Assembly: GCF_012034935.1 (NCBI RefSeq) | Contig: NZ_JAATEN010000013.1 | Coordinates: forward strand, 62,001-126,000 | Origin: Streptomyces zingiberis | Lineage (GTDB): Bacteria > Actinomycetota > Actinomycetes > Streptomycetales > Streptomycetaceae | Reading direction: 5' to 3' | DNA length: 64,000 bases | In this document: piece by piece, positions 44,046-53,096 of the stretch | Position numbering within the stretch: the first letter of the stretch is position 1 | Layout: each line of letters opens with the position of its first letter | Translations under genes and position numbers: made by a program | Notes under the pieces: generated by a model | Seen by the model: the letters and a program-made list of their open reading frames with translations, nothing else | Told to the model about the DNA's origin: nothing | Databases searched by the model: none

Positions 44046-44413
44046 CACGCCACCCCCCGCGCGTGCTCCACCATCGGCGCGCCGCGGGCCGGGACCACGA
44101 TGCCCACCAGATCGATGCGCACCCCGCCGGGCGGGGTGCGGTGCGCCGGCCAGCGCTCCTGCAGCCACCGCGCCGCCAGCCGCCGCAGCCGGGCCGCCTT
44201 CCGCACGGGGACCCCGGCCATGGGGTGCTCCGGACCGCCCGCCCGTCGCGTCTTGACCTCGCAGATCACCAGGGCGTCGCCGTCCCGGGCGACGATGTCG
44301 ATCTCGCCGTCCCGGCACCGCCAGTTCCGTTCCAGGACCGTCATCCCGGCCTCGCCCAGCCGCCGGACGGCCAGGTCCTCTCCATAGCGGCCGAGCGCAC
44401 AGCGCGCGTTCAT
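44045..44413 (-). CDS. yraN: YraN/UPF0102-family nuclease-fold protein
   Basis: A 122-residue protein with the UPF0102 pattern [34 protein letters not shown] and VICEVKTRR, keeping the D-x-D...E-x-K restriction-endonuclease-like site. The ATG at 44413 has GGAGG 8 nt upstream. It is first in yraN-comM-dprA. A Holliday-junction-resolvase-like role is suspected for the family but not proven. Confidence 0.9.
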   Translation of the reverse strand: MNARCALGRYGEDLAVRRLGEAGMTVLERNWRCRDGEIDIVARDGDALVICEVKTRRAGGPEHPMAGVPVRKAARLRRLAARWLQERWPAHRTPPGGVRIDLVGIVVPARGAPMVEHARGVA

Positions 44414-44495
44414 CTCCACCACCTCCGCAGGTGACTGTGGCGGAGGCGGCGGAGAAAAGTGGATCTTGATGCGGATCTGTGGATTACCGGCCGGT

Positions 44496-44504
44496 TGTGG
44501 ACAA
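44496..44504 (-). promoter_or_regulatory. Perfect DnaA box upstream of yraN-comM-dprA
   Basis: TTGTCCACA on the minus strand. A second related 9-mer, TAATCCACA on the minus strand, lies about 20 bp away at about 44477-44485. Both are in the 297-bp gap between yraN and the DUF2469 gene. Confidence 0.45.
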
Positions 44505-44710
44505 CGCGCTCACTCGTCCAGGTGAACGAAGGGGGAGGCTCCACCCCGGGCCCCTCGTCGCGCCGGTCCGTCAACGGCCGCCCGGAACGAGCACCGGCGG
44601 GCCCCCACGCCTACGGGCGGACATCGCCGGGTCACCCACGCGGTGGCTCACCGCCCGCCTCGGGGCCGGCGCCTCCGGGCCCCGGCCCACCCCCGGGCGG
44701 CGTCAGACCC

Positions 44711-45034
44711 TCACCGGTCGAAACCGGACTCCCCGGGAAGTTCGAGGTCGCTCTTGTTGAGCTCCTCGATGTTGACGTCCTTGAAGGTCAGCACCCGCAC
44801 CTGCTTGACGAAGCGGGCGGGCCGGTACATGTCCCACACCCAGGCGTCGGCCATGGAGATCTCGAAGAACACCTCGCCCTGGACGGAGTGGACCTGCATC
44901 TCGTAGGCGTTGGTGAGATAGAAGCGCCGCTCCGTCTCGATCACGTACTTGAACAGGCCGACGACGTCGCGGTACTCCCGGTAGAGCTTCAGCTCCATCT
45001 CGGTCTCGTACTTCTCGAGGTCTTCGGCGCTCAT
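44711..45034 (-). CDS. DUF2469 protein, actinobacterial conserved
   Basis: A 107-residue protein with the highly conserved DUF2469 sequence: SAEDLEKYETEMELKLYREY then YVIETERRFYLTNA, and MADAWVWDMYRPARFVK. It is one of the proteins found almost only in Actinobacteria and conserved through mycobacteria and streptomycetes. It is downstream of the sip/nudix genes on the same strand. Function unknown. Confidence 0.92.
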   Translation of the reverse strand: MSAEDLEKYETEMELKLYREYRDVVGLFKYVIETERRFYLTNAYEMQVHSVQGEVFFEISMADAWVWDMYRPARFVKQVRVLTFKDVNIEELNKSDLELPGESGFDR

Positions 45035-45073
45035 GACATGGTCCCCTTCAGCCGGGCGTCCCCCTATTGTGCG

Positions 45074-45586
45074 TCAGGCCCGCTCGGGTTCGAGATCGAC
45101 GGGGGCACTCGGAGGACCCTCCCGCTCCAGCGTGGCCAGCAGTTCCGCGAGCCTGGTGGGGTACACCGTCTCACGCAGGGTGGACAGTTCCCGGGACGTC
45201 CACCACCTCAGGCCGCGGATGGAGCGCCGTTCCAGCGCCGTGCGGCCCGTACCGTCGGTCGCGGTCCGCTCCGTCCTGGCCAGGAAGTACCACTCGTCCT
45301 GGTTCCAGCGGCGGCCGTCGAAGGGGAAGGAGCACCGACGCCGCCAGAGCACGGGCCCCAGCTCCACCTCGGCGATCCCCGTCTCCTCGATCAGCTCCCG
45401 CCGGGCGGCCTCCGCCCGGCTCTCACCCGGTTCGACGCCGCCGCCCGGTGTGAACCACCAGGTCCGCCCGGGGTCGGCGGGCTCGTGGCCGTGGAGCAGC
45501 AGAATCCGTCCCCGGGGATCGAGGAGCACCACGCGTGCCACGGCGCGCCACACCTCACCGCCGGGGGCGCGGCGCGGCTCACGCAC
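45074..45586 (-). CDS. NUDIX hydrolase (MutT-like)
   Basis: A 170-residue protein with a complete Nudix box: GGGVEPGESRAEAARRELIE with EETGI completing it, matching Gx5Ex7REUxEExGU. WWFTPGGG precedes it. The GTG at 45586 overlaps the sipZ stop by 8 bp, so it is co-translated. In Streptomyces lividans a mutT-like gene also follows sipZ. Substrate unknown; a nucleoside diphosphate derivative is likely. Confidence 0.9.
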   Translation of the reverse strand: MREPRRAPGGEVWRAVARVVLLDPRGRILLLHGHEPADPGRTWWFTPGGGVEPGESRAEAARRELIEETGIAEVELGPVLWRRRCSFPFDGRRWNQDEWYFLARTERTATDGTGRTALERRSIRGLRWWTSRELSTLRETVYPTRLAELLATLEREGPPSAPVDLEPERA

Positions 45587-46358
45587 GGGCGGCTTCCGCC
45601 CGTCGCCGCGCCAGCTGGCCGGCCAGGGGGCCGTACGCCGCCCCGGCCAGGACGAGCCCGGCCCCGCCCCCGACCGCGAGGGCCAGCGGGAACAGCGGCC
45701 CGGGTGCGGAGACCCCACCGGGGAGCGCGGCGAAGGCGGCGGGGCGGGCCAGCCGGCCCGCGGAGCCCGCCGGCCAGACCACGGCGTCCACCCGGGAGCT
45801 GATCGCGCTCACCGGCACAGAGCCCTGACCACCGTCGGTCAGGTGCTCCCGCGAGTCCAGCGAGCTGCCGCGCGCGTCGCCCAGCAGGAAGACGCCGTTC
45901 TCCGGCACGGCGGCGGTGAACTCGGTCGGCGAGGCCGGCGGCGCCGGGGAGTCCGCGGCACCCCGTACGCTCCCGCTCCCGCTCCCGCGCAGATACGGTT
46001 CCTCGATCGGCTCACCGTTCACCGTCAGCCGCCCCTGCCGGTCGCAGCAGGCGACCGTGTCCCCGCCGGTCCCGACCACCCGCTTGACCATGGGGAGGTC
46101 GCCCCAGGCGGGGTCGGTGAAGACCACCACGTCCCCCCGGCGGACCTCGCCGCCGTCGACGCGTTGCGCCAGCACCCGGTCACCGGCCGCCACGGTGGGT
46201 TCCATGGAGTCCGTCGGGACGGCGTAGGGCCGGTAGAGCAGCGCCGCCCAGGCGAATCCGCCGAGGAAGAGCACACATCCGAGCGCCACGGCGATCCCGG
46301 AGACGGCCCTGCCCGGCGTCCCCCCTGCCCGCACGGCCGTCCTTTCCGCAGTACTCAT
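45579..46358 (-). CDS. sipZ: Type I signal peptidase SipZ
   Basis: A 259-residue signal peptidase. An N-terminal membrane helix (about 19-41) is followed by catalytic Ser51 in PTDSMEPT and general base Lys92 in MVKRVVGTGGD. GDARGSSLDSREH is box E. A second, C-terminal hydrophobic segment (about 220-243) is present, a known feature of the streptomycete SipX/Y/Z group. The ATG at 46358 has GGGGAG upstream. Fourth of four consecutive paralogues, in the order known from S. lividans. Confidence 0.92.
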   Translation of the reverse strand: MSTAERTAVRAGGTPGRAVSGIAVALGCVLFLGGFAWAALLYRPYAVPTDSMEPTVAAGDRVLAQRVDGGEVRRGDVVVFTDPAWGDLPMVKRVVGTGGDTVACCDRQGRLTVNGEPIEEPYLRGSGSGSVRGAADSPAPPASPTEFTAAVPENGVFLLGDARGSSLDSREHLTDGGQGSVPVSAISSRVDAVVWPAGSAGRLARPAAFAALPGGVSAPGPLFPLALAVGGGAGLVLAGAAYGPLAGQLARRRAEAARA

Positions 46359-46418
46359 CCCCGCTCCCCGCCTCGGTGTGATCCGGGACGGCACACTACC
46401 GGCCGGTTCCGGCCGGGG

Positions 46419-47264
46419 TCAGCCGTCCCGCCGCGGCTCTCCCGCCGCCCGGGCCACGGATTCCGCCGAACCCGCGCCACCCGCGCCGCTCACCCCGCCG
46501 GCCGCGAGCAGCCGCCGGCGGCGCAGGAGCACCAGCGGGACGGCGGCGGCGAAACCGATCGCCGCCGGGGCCGCGCCGGCCGCGGCGTTCAGACCGGGCT
46601 GGTCGAAGGTGTCCGCGATCGGCAGGGTCGACCAGCGGCCGACCGGCCAGGCCACCACCACCGCGCGCCCGACGACCTCGTCCACGGGGACGGTGCCGTT
46701 GCCGGGCAGGTCCTGGTGGTAGCGGGAGTCGAGGGAGTTCTGCCGGTGGTCGCCCATGACCCAGATACGGTCCCGGGGCACCTTGATCGGGCCGAACTCC
46801 TTGTCACCGCAAGGGGTGTTGCCGGGGTAGAGGTACGGCTCGTCCAGCGTCTTGCCGTTGACCTTGACCGGGCCCTCCCCCTTGCACTCCACGGTGTCCC
46901 CACCCACCGCGATCACCCGCTTGATCAGGTCCTTGTCCTCCGCGGACGGCATCAGCCCGATGGTGCTCAGCACCGTGCGCACCCCGGTGGCCACGGGACC
47001 GGAGTCGGCCTCGGGCACCTCGCCGAGCCAGCGCCCGGGGTCGTGGAAGACGACGACCTCGCCGCGCTTCGGCTCGGAGCCGAACCACGGGGTCAGCTTG
47101 TCGACCAGGACCCGGTCCCCGCGCTGCAGCGTGTTCTGCATGGAGTCGGAGGGGATCGAGAACGCCTGCAACAGGAAGCTCTTGATGAGGAGGGCGAGCA
47201 GCAGCGCGATCCCGATGAGGATCGGCAGCTCCTTCCAGAAGGAACGCTGCTTCTTCTCGCTCAC
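46419..47264 (-). CDS. sipY: Type I signal peptidase SipY
   Basis: A 281-residue signal peptidase with an N-terminal membrane helix (LPILIGIALLLALLI), Ser41 in IPSDSMQNT, Lys115 in LIKRVIAVGGD, and box E GDHRQNSLDSRYH. A C-terminal membrane segment (AAIGFAAAVPLVLL) and a short cytoplasmic tail follow. The GTG at 47264 overlaps the sipX stop (GTGA), so translation is coupled. In S. lividans SipY is the main housekeeping signal peptidase. Confidence 0.93.
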   Translation of the reverse strand: MSEKKQRSFWKELPILIGIALLLALLIKSFLLQAFSIPSDSMQNTLQRGDRVLVDKLTPWFGSEPKRGEVVVFHDPGRWLGEVPEADSGPVATGVRTVLSTIGLMPSAEDKDLIKRVIAVGGDTVECKGEGPVKVNGKTLDEPYLYPGNTPCGDKEFGPIKVPRDRIWVMGDHRQNSLDSRYHQDLPGNGTVPVDEVVGRAVVVAWPVGRWSTLPIADTFDQPGLNAAAGAAPAAIGFAAAVPLVLLRRRRLLAAGGVSGAGGAGSAESVARAAGEPRRDG

Positions 47265-48376
47265 TGCGCCTTCCTCACCACCGTCCTCCTCCACCGCGCC
47301 CTCCGCCCGCTGCGGTCGCCTCTCGGGTTCGTCCTGGTCGGCCCGGGCGCCGACGGCCACATCCCCCACAGTCCACTCCTCACTCCGCACTGCCGCTCGG
47401 CCCGCACGCGGCGCAGGCCCACCACTCCCATAACGAGCGGGAGTTCCGCAGGGATCGGGAGATGGATCATCGCATCTGATTCCCCGACCCGCTCGGGGCC
47501 GGGCCCCCCAGTATGGTGCCCCGGTCCGCCGCCGCGCGGAACCACGGCTGCCGCGGGTGTCGCCGTGCCGGCGCGGTCGGGCACGGAGGCGTAGGTCTCG
47601 GTCTCCTCCAGCTTGCTCCAGTGGCCCAACGGCCAGGCGATCACCATGGCCCGGCCCACCACCAGGTCTTCCGGAACCGTGCCGCCCGCGGTCTCGTCCA
47701 GGTGGAAACGGGAGTCCGCGGAGTTGGAGCGGTGGTCACCCATGACGAAAAGCCGCCCCGGCGGCACCTTCACATCGAACCGCTGTTCGGAGGGGGAGTT
47801 GCCCGGGTGGAGGTACGGCTCGATGATCGCCGTGCCGTTGACGGTGACCCGGCCGTCCCCGTCGCAGCAGCGGACCGTGTCACCGCCGACCGCCACCACG
47901 CGCTTGATCAGGTCCTGCTCGTCGTCCGAGGGGAGCAGCCCGATGAAGGAGAGCAGCTCCTTGCCCTGCTTGATCACCACCGGGTCCTCGTCCGAGGGGA
48001 GCTGCTCCCCCTCCAGCCAGCCGCCGGGATCCTGGAAGACCACCACGTCCCCCCGTTGCGGTTTCGAGCCGAACCACGGGGTCAGCTTGTCGACCAGCAC
48101 GCGGTCCCCGATCTGGATGGTCTGTTCCATCGAGCCGGAGGGGATCACGAACGCCTGGAGGAGGAAGGTCTTCAGACCCAGCGCGATCAGCACCGCGACG
48201 GTGAGGAGGATCGGCACCTCGCGGATCGCGGAGCGGCGCCGGCGTCGCTTGATGCGCTGGGCGAGCCGGCGCCGCTCGGCCCGTCCGCCCGTCAGGCGCG
48301 CGCCGGTGGGGCGGGTGCCCGTCGGCAGCCGCATGTCCCGGTCCGGTCCCCCCCGGGGCTTTCCGCGGTTACCCAT
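47261..48376 (-). CDS. sipX: Type I signal peptidase SipX
   Basis: A 371-residue signal peptidase with a basic N-terminus (RRRLAQRIKRRRRRSA), a membrane helix at about 54-70, Ser82 in IPSGSMEQT, Lys158 in LIKRVVAVGGD, and box E GDHRSNSADSRFH. After the catalytic domain come a Pro/Gly-rich linker and a C-terminal hydrophobic segment near LPLVMGVVGL. The ATG at 48376 overlaps the sipW stop by 8 bp. The C-terminal 70 residues, rich in Arg, look poorly constrained. Confidence 0.92.
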   Translation of the reverse strand: MGNRGKPRGGPDRDMRLPTGTRPTGARLTGGRAERRRLAQRIKRRRRRSAIREVPILLTVAVLIALGLKTFLLQAFVIPSGSMEQTIQIGDRVLVDKLTPWFGSKPQRGDVVVFQDPGGWLEGEQLPSDEDPVVIKQGKELLSFIGLLPSDDEQDLIKRVVAVGGDTVRCCDGDGRVTVNGTAIIEPYLHPGNSPSEQRFDVKVPPGRLFVMGDHRSNSADSRFHLDETAGGTVPEDLVVGRAMVIAWPLGHWSKLEETETYASVPDRAGTATPAAAVVPRGGGPGHHTGGPGPERVGESDAMIHLPIPAELPLVMGVVGLRRVRAERQCGVRSGLWGMWPSAPGPTRTNPRGDRSGRRARWRRTVVRKAQ

Positions 48377-49205
48377 GGCTCCCGCCTTCCCCGGTGAGCG
48401 CCGGATGTGGCCGGCGCGCGGGGTCCGCGGGCGCGGTGACGGTCGTCCAGTGGCGCGCCGGCCAGCCGATCCAATCGGCCCTGCCGATCACCCGTTCGAC
48501 GGGTACGGTGCCGCCGCCGGGCGAACCGAGGTGGTCGCGGGAGTCCCGGGAGTCGCCGCGGTGGTCACCCATGACCCAGAGTCTGCCCTCCGGGACGGCG
48601 ATGTCGAAGGGCACCTGGGACGGGCTCTCGCCCGGCGGCAGGTAGACCTCGTCGAGGGCCACGCCGTTCACCTTGATCCTCCCCCGCTCGTCACAGCAGG
48701 TGACCCGGTCGCCTCCGGTCCCCACCACGCGCTTCACGTAGTCGGTCTCCTCCGGCTCCACGAGTCCCACGGCGGCCGCCGCCTCACGCAGCGGCCCGGT
48801 CAGGACGCCACCGGACCGCCCGCCGTGGACGAAGGATCCGGTGCCGTCGAACACCACTACGTCTCCGCGGCGTGGTTCGTTGCCGAAACGATAGGCGAGC
48901 TTGTTCACGAGCACCCGGTCGCCGACGCGGAGGGTGGGCTCCATCGAGCCACTGGGGACGAGGAAGGGCTGCACCACCCAGGCGCTGAGCATGAGAACGA
49001 CGGCCACCGCGACGGCCGTGACCGCACCGGCCCACCGCCACGGGGCCCGCGCGGCGGCCCGCCGGAGACGGAGCACGGCACCGGGCACGGCACGGCGCGC
49101 GCCGCGCCACCCCGGGCCGGAACGCGCCGAGCGCGACCGCCGCTCCCGCCCCTCGTCGGGGGCGGGAGAGCGATCGCGCTCGGAAAGCTGTTCGTCGGTG
49201 TCCAT
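48369..49205 (-). CDS. sipW: Type I signal peptidase SipW
   Basis: A 278-residue signal peptidase with a long basic cytoplasmic N-terminus (1-55), one membrane helix (about 58-78), Ser87 in VPSGSMEPT, Lys158 in YVKRVVGTGGD, and box E GDHRGDSRDSRDH. It lacks the C-terminal membrane anchor of its three paralogues, as reported for S. lividans SipW. The ATG at 49205 is chosen by homology; the upstream frame adds low-complexity residues. First of the sipWXYZ run, 46 bp after rplS. Confidence 0.92.
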   Translation of the reverse strand: MDTDEQLSERDRSPAPDEGRERRSRSARSGPGWRGARRAVPGAVLRLRRAAARAPWRWAGAVTAVAVAVVLMLSAWVVQPFLVPSGSMEPTLRVGDRVLVNKLAYRFGNEPRRGDVVVFDGTGSFVHGGRSGGVLTGPLREAAAAVGLVEPEETDYVKRVVGTGGDRVTCCDERGRIKVNGVALDEVYLPPGESPSQVPFDIAVPEGRLWVMGDHRGDSRDSRDHLGSPGGGTVPVERVIGRADWIGWPARHWTTVTAPADPARRPHPALTGEGGSHG

Positions 49206-49251
49206 CGGCCCAGAGCCTAACCGGCCGGGCCGAGCGGAATCCGGCCGAAGG

Positions 49252-49593
49252 TCAGCGCTTCTCCTTGATCTTCGCGGCCTTGCCGCGGAGCTCGCGGAGG
49301 TAGTAGAGCTTGGCGCGGCGGACGTCACCGCGGGTCACGACCTCGATCTTCTCGACGATCGGGGTGTGCACCGGGAAGGTGCGCTCGACGCCGACGCTGA
49401 AGCTGACCTTGCGGACCGTGAAGGTCTCGCGCACGCCCGCGCCCTGGCGGCGGATGACCACGCCCTTGAACTGCTGCACACGGGAGCGGCTGCCCTCGAT
49501 GACACGGACGTGGACGTTCACCGTGTCACCGGGACGGAACGCCGGGACGTCGCTGCGCAGCGAAGCGGAGTCGACACTGTCGAGAAGGTGCAT
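49252..49593 (-). CDS. rplS: 50S ribosomal protein L19
   Basis: A 113-residue L19 of full family length with the conserved [29 protein letters not shown] and [19 protein letters not shown]. The ATG at 49593 matches the family N-terminus. It lies 144 bp after trmD and 46 bp before sipW in a leftward translation/secretion transcript. Confidence 0.97.
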   Translation of the reverse strand: MHLLDSVDSASLRSDVPAFRPGDTVNVHVRVIEGSRSRVQQFKGVVIRRQGAGVRETFTVRKVSFSVGVERTFPVHTPIVEKIEVVTRGDVRRAKLYYLRELRGKAAKIKEKR

Positions 49594-49737
49594 GATCGTC
49601 TGCTTTCCTCGCCGATGCCACAGGTCATCGACGGTAGATGAGGGAATGTCTCGGGGGTGCCGCCGGCGGGCGGCGGTGCGGCGGGCGGGCGTCGTTCCCC
49701 CTGTGGCAGGGGCGCGCGCCGGACGCACAACAGCTGC

Positions 49738-50553
49738 TCATTCTTCCACGGCGGCGGGCACCTGCCCAAATCGGCCGTCCCCGGTCACGTCCCAGCCCAG
49801 TTCGGCGAGGACCCGGAGGTCATGGGCGTCGAACTCCGCCGGGTCGCGGCCGGCGATCAGATCGGGCCGGTGGCGCGCCGTCCGGCGCAGCGCCTGGTCG
49901 CGCCGCCAGCGGGCGATCCGCCCGTGGTGCCCGCTGAGCAGCACCTCGGGGATGCCGTGGCCGCGCCACTCGGGCGGCTTGGTGTAGACGGGCCCTTCCA
50001 GCAGCCCGGCCATGCCTCCCGGGGCGAAGGAGTCGTCGCGGTGGGACTCGGCGTTGCCGAGCACCCCGGGCAGGAGCCGGGCCACGGCCTCCGTCATCAC
50101 CAGGACGGGGGCCTCACCACCGGCCAGCACGTAGTCGCCGATGGAGACCTCCAGCACCTCGTGGTCCCGGGCGTACTCCTCGACGACGCGCCGGTCGATG
50201 CCTTCGTACCGGGCGGGGGTGAAGACCAGCCAGGGACGCGCGGCGAGGTGGATCGCCAGCTCCTGGGTGAAGGGCCGGCCGCTGGGGGTGGGGACGATCA
50301 CGACCGGCCGCTCCCCCGGGGAGCCGGAGTCGATCACCGTGTCGAGCGCCTCCCCCCACGGCTCGGGCTTCATCACCATGCCGGGGCCGCCTCCGTAGGG
50401 GGTGTCGTCGACGGTGTGGTGCCGGTCGTGGGTCCACTCCCGCAGATCGTGGACGCGGACGTCGAGCACCCCGCGGGACCGGGCCTTGCCCACCAGGGAG
50501 ACGTTCAGCGGCTCCAGGTACTCGGGGAAGATGGTGATGACGTCGAGCCTCAC
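49738..50553 (-). CDS. trmD: tRNA (guanine-N1)-methyltransferase
   Basis: A 271-residue SPOUT methyltransferase that makes m1G37 in tRNA. It begins [13 protein letters not shown], has [18 protein letters not shown] and the knot region [20 protein letters not shown], and ends with [16 protein letters not shown]. The start is GTG at 50553, overlapping the rimM stop (GTGA). Downstream of rimM and upstream of rplS, the standard order. Confidence 0.97.
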   Translation of the reverse strand: MRLDVITIFPEYLEPLNVSLVGKARSRGVLDVRVHDLREWTHDRHHTVDDTPYGGGPGMVMKPEPWGEALDTVIDSGSPGERPVVIVPTPSGRPFTQELAIHLAARPWLVFTPARYEGIDRRVVEEYARDHEVLEVSIGDYVLAGGEAPVLVMTEAVARLLPGVLGNAESHRDDSFAPGGMAGLLEGPVYTKPPEWRGHGIPEVLLSGHHGRIARWRRDQALRRTARHRPDLIAGRDPAEFDAHDLRVLAELGWDVTGDGRFGQVPAAVEE

Positions 50554-51161
50554 GCGCGGTCCCCGCCCGTTCCGCCACCGTCCGCGGCTCCGCCGCCGGT
50601 CCCCTCGCCGTCGCGGGTGCCACGGGCCGTGGTACCGGCGGTCTCGGCGCGGGACTCGTCCAGCAGGCCGGGCGGAGGGTCGACACGGACACGCCGCGCC
50701 CGCAGGTCGATCTCGGGGACGATCTCCGAGACGAAGGGGATCAGCACCTCACCGCCCTCGGCACGCTCCACCACCAGCAGATCCTGGGAGGGCAGATGGG
50801 AGATGCCGGTGATGCGGCCGACCGCCTCGCCGCCGGCGGTGACCACGTCGAGGCCCACGAGCTGATGGTCGTAGAACTCGTCGGGGTCCTCCGGGGTCTC
50901 CTCCGGGTCGATCTCGGCGATCAGCAGGGTGTTGCGGAGCGCCTCGGCCGCGCCCCGGTCCCGTACCCCGGCGAACCGCAGCAGCAGCCGGCCGCTGTGC
51001 ACCCGGCCGCTCTCCACCGTGAGCGGCCCGGTCGCGGCCGGGTCGGTGGTGAGGACGGCGCCGGGGGCGAGCCGCAGCTCGGGCTCGTCCGTCCGCACCT
51101 CCACGGCGACCTCGCCCTTGATGCCGTGGGCGCGGCCGATCCGCGCGACTACCAGCTCCAC
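50550..51161 (-). CDS. rimM: Ribosome maturation factor RimM
   Basis: A 203-residue protein with the N-terminal RimM domain ([18 protein letters not shown]) and the PRC-barrel ([22 protein letters not shown] and [16 protein letters not shown]). It assists 16S rRNA processing at the 30S head with S19. It starts with GTG at 51161. The C-terminal 25 residues are a Gly/Ala tail. The leader contains GAAACCCGG repeats (51201-51262). Confidence 0.95.
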   Translation of the reverse strand: MELVVARIGRAHGIKGEVAVEVRTDEPELRLAPGAVLTTDPAATGPLTVESGRVHSGRLLLRFAGVRDRGAAEALRNTLLIAEIDPEETPEDPDEFYDHQLVGLDVVTAGGEAVGRITGISHLPSQDLLVVERAEGGEVLIPFVSEIVPEIDLRARRVRVDPPPGLLDESRAETAGTTARGTRDGEGTGGGAADGGGTGGDRA

Positions 51162-51200
51162 TGCGCTCTCCTGCGGCTTGTTACTGTTCCGGCTGCGTTA

Positions 51201-51262
51201 CCGGGTTTCCCGGGTTTCCCGGGTTTCCCGGATTCTCAGGGTTTCCAGGCTTCCGGGCTTCC
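51201..51262 (-). repeat. 9-bp GAAACCCGG tandem repeat in the rimM leader
   Basis: On the plus strand CCGGGTTTC occurs three times in perfect tandem (51201-51227), followed by decayed copies to about 51262. It lies in the transcribed gap between khpA and rimM, about 40 nt upstream of the rimM start. Confidence 0.75.
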
Positions 51263-51524
51263 CGGTGCTGATCGGCAAGAGGGATCCGGGCGCGGTGTTC
51301 CGCAGCGTTGCGGCGTCCGGCAGCGGCACCTCTCGGCTTCCCGGGTCCTCCCCGCCGGGGCCTTCGGCGGCGCTCCGTGCGGCTCTCCCGGAGGTGGCCG
51401 GTCGGCGGGCCGCCGCTTCCCCGACGGGTGGCCGGAGCGGCGCCGGCGGACACCGCCCGGGGCGGACGACGGACGGGCCGGGGAGAGCCGTGGCCCTCCC
51501 CGGCCCGCGCCGGTGCCGTTGGTG
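51263..51524. other. Remainder of the khpA-rimM gap
   Basis: With the repeats above, the khpA-rimM gap is 363 bp, unusual inside this otherwise tight operon. Nothing protein-like is visible; a minus-strand open frame ending in GNP-type repeats (51181-51453) simply reflects the 9-bp unit. Confidence 0.4.
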
Positions 51525-51767
51525 TCAGCGAACCTGATCGACGTCGACGAGGTCGACGCGGATGCCGCGACCGCCGAGGGCGCCCACGACGGTCCGCAGG
51601 GCACGGGCGGTGCGGCCGTTACGGCCGATCACCTTGCCGAGGTCCTCCGGGTGCACCCGGACCTCCAGCACCTGCCCGCGGCGCAGGGTGCGCGAGGCGA
51701 CCTGCACGTCCTCGGGGTTGTCGACGATCCCCTTCACGAGGTGCTCGAGGGCCTCCTCGAGCATCAT
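51525..51767 (-). CDS. khpA: KH-domain RNA-binding protein KhpA
   Basis: An 80-residue protein: a KH fold with the GxxG loop in KVIGRNGRTARALR and a C-terminal LVDVDQVR. The family (YlqC/KhpA) binds RNA, often together with KhpB. The ATG overlaps the rpsP stop (TGATG), the usual rpsP-khpA-rimM-trmD order. Confidence 0.94.
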   Translation of the reverse strand: MMLEEALEHLVKGIVDNPEDVQVASRTLRRGQVLEVRVHPEDLGKVIGRNGRTARALRTVVGALGGRGIRVDLVDVDQVR

Positions 51768-52210
51768 CAGGCCTCGGTGGACTCGGCCGACGAGGCGTCC
51801 GCTCCGGCCTCGTCCGCCTTCTTGTCGGACTTCTTGGCCTTCGGGGTGATCGCCTCGCCCTTGGGCTCGTCACCGGCGTCCTTGGCGGCGGCCTCGAACA
51901 GGGCGCGCTTGTCCGCCTTGGGCTCGGGGACCTTCATCGGCTCGGGGGCCGGGAGGCCCTTGAACTTCTGCCAGTCACCGGTGACCTTGAGGATGGCCGC
52001 GACCGGCTCGGTCGGCTGCGCGCCGACACCCAGCCAGTACTGGACACGCTCGGAGTCGACCTCGATGCGCGACGGGTTCTGCACCGGGTGGTACAGGCCG
52101 ATCTCCTCGATGGCCCGGCCGTCACGGCGGGTACGGGAGTCGGCGACGATGATGCGGTAGTGAGGCGACCGGATCTTGCCCAGGCGCTTCAGCTTGATCT
52201 TGACTGCCAC
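51767..52210 (-). CDS. rpsP: 30S ribosomal protein S16 with acidic tail
   Basis: A 147-residue S16. The N-terminal 80 residues are canonical ([21 protein letters not shown] then [15 protein letters not shown]). The remaining 65 form an Ala/Lys/Glu-rich actinobacterial extension. The GTG at 52210 has GGAG upstream. A possible -10 CAGAAT on the minus strand (52353-52348), 140 bp upstream, may drive the whole rpsP-to-sip transcript. Confidence 0.96.
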   Translation of the reverse strand: MAVKIKLKRLGKIRSPHYRIIVADSRTRRDGRAIEEIGLYHPVQNPSRIEVDSERVQYWLGVGAQPTEPVAAILKVTGDWQKFKGLPAPEPMKVPEPKADKRALFEAAAKDAGDEPKGEAITPKAKKSDKKADEAGADASSAESTEA

Positions 52211-52420
52211 GGGAGTGGTGTCTCCTGCTCTATGACGTGTTTGAGCAGCACGGCCTCCCACGTGGGGTTGCGGGTGCCGGGCGCTCGATGGACGCGTCAG
52301 CCGAGGGAGAGAGGGGTCCGGACCGGCTGCCGAGTACTCAACGGCCCATTCTGCCACACGCCCACGGGCCCACCGCACGCCCCCACGGATGCCTCCGCGG
52401 GCCCCCCGCGGGCGGCCCGG

Positions 52421-52443
52421 GCCCGCCCCTGGCCGGGGCGGGC
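52421..52443 (-). terminator. Hairpin after the SprT-like gene
   Basis: A perfect 9-bp stem with a 5-nt loop (52421-52429 with 52435-52443), 36 bp past the SprT-like stop and upstream of the rpsP promoter. Confidence 0.55.
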
Positions 52444-52478
52444 GGATCCGCGGGGGTGGTACGGCGGCGTGCGGGAGG

Positions 52479-53096
52479 TCAGGCCGCGGCGGCGGTCTTC
52501 GCGGTGTCGGAGGAGCCGGCGGCCTCGGGGATTCTGAACGGCTTTCCGCAGCCGCCGCAGACGATCGGCGCCTGGGCCAGGACGGACGGGACGACCCGGA
52601 CGTTCCGCCCGCAGTCGCAGACCGCCTTGACGCGGACGCCGCCGCCGGACGAGCCGTGCCGGGCCGCCGGCCCGCGGAAGCTGCGGCCGGCGTCCCCGGC
52701 GGTGGCGGCCGAGTGGGCCTTCAGCGCGCGGCCCAGCCGCTCGATCGTCGGCCGGTAGCGGCGCTTCGCCTCGGGGGTGAGGGCCACCAGGGAGAAACCG
52801 CTGCTCGGGTGCGGCTCCTCGGAGTGGTCCAGCCCGAGTTCCTCGGCCACCGCAAGGAATCTGCGGTTGTGGTAGCGGCCGGCCCGCGAGGTGTCGCGGA
52901 TGCCGCGGGCGGCGGCGATGCCGTGGACCGCTTCGTGCAGCAGTCGTTCGAAGGAGAGCCCCACGCCGCAGGCGGAGGAGGACTCCCCGATCAGGGATTC
53001 GGGCGCGGCGAGATCCGGCAGCTCCGGGTGGTGCCGTTGAATATCGGCCCACGCGTGCGCCAGTTCCGCGGCGAGAACTGGTGGTGTCGTGCTCAC
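52479..53096 (-). CDS. SprT-like zinc metalloprotease with C-terminal zinc ribbon
   Basis: A 205-residue protein with the zincin motif HEAVH (His54, Glu55, His58), followed by a conserved GRYHNRRF that could supply a third ligand (His76). A C-terminal zinc ribbon of CDCG...CGGCG type is present. This resembles SprT/Spartan-type proteases, which act on DNA-protein crosslinks in other organisms; here the function is unproven. The GTG at 53096 is the best start but has no ribosome site, so the mRNA could be leaderless. The upstream DNA (53097-53190) is notably AT-richer. Confidence 0.7.
   Translation of the reverse strand: MSTTPPVLAAELAHAWADIQRHHPELPDLAAPESLIGESSSACGVGLSFERLLHEAVHGIAAARGIRDTSRAGRYHNRRFLAVAEELGLDHSEEPHPSSGFSLVALTPEAKRRYRPTIERLGRALKAHSAATAGDAGRSFRGPAARHGSSGGGVRVKAVCDCGRNVRVVPSVLAQAPIVCGGCGKPFRIPEAAGSSDTAKTAAAA

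Noticed and set aside
51181-51453. Possible small protein with GNP repeats on the minus strand
   Set aside because: The repeats follow from the 9-bp DNA unit; there is no ribosome site and nothing conserved.
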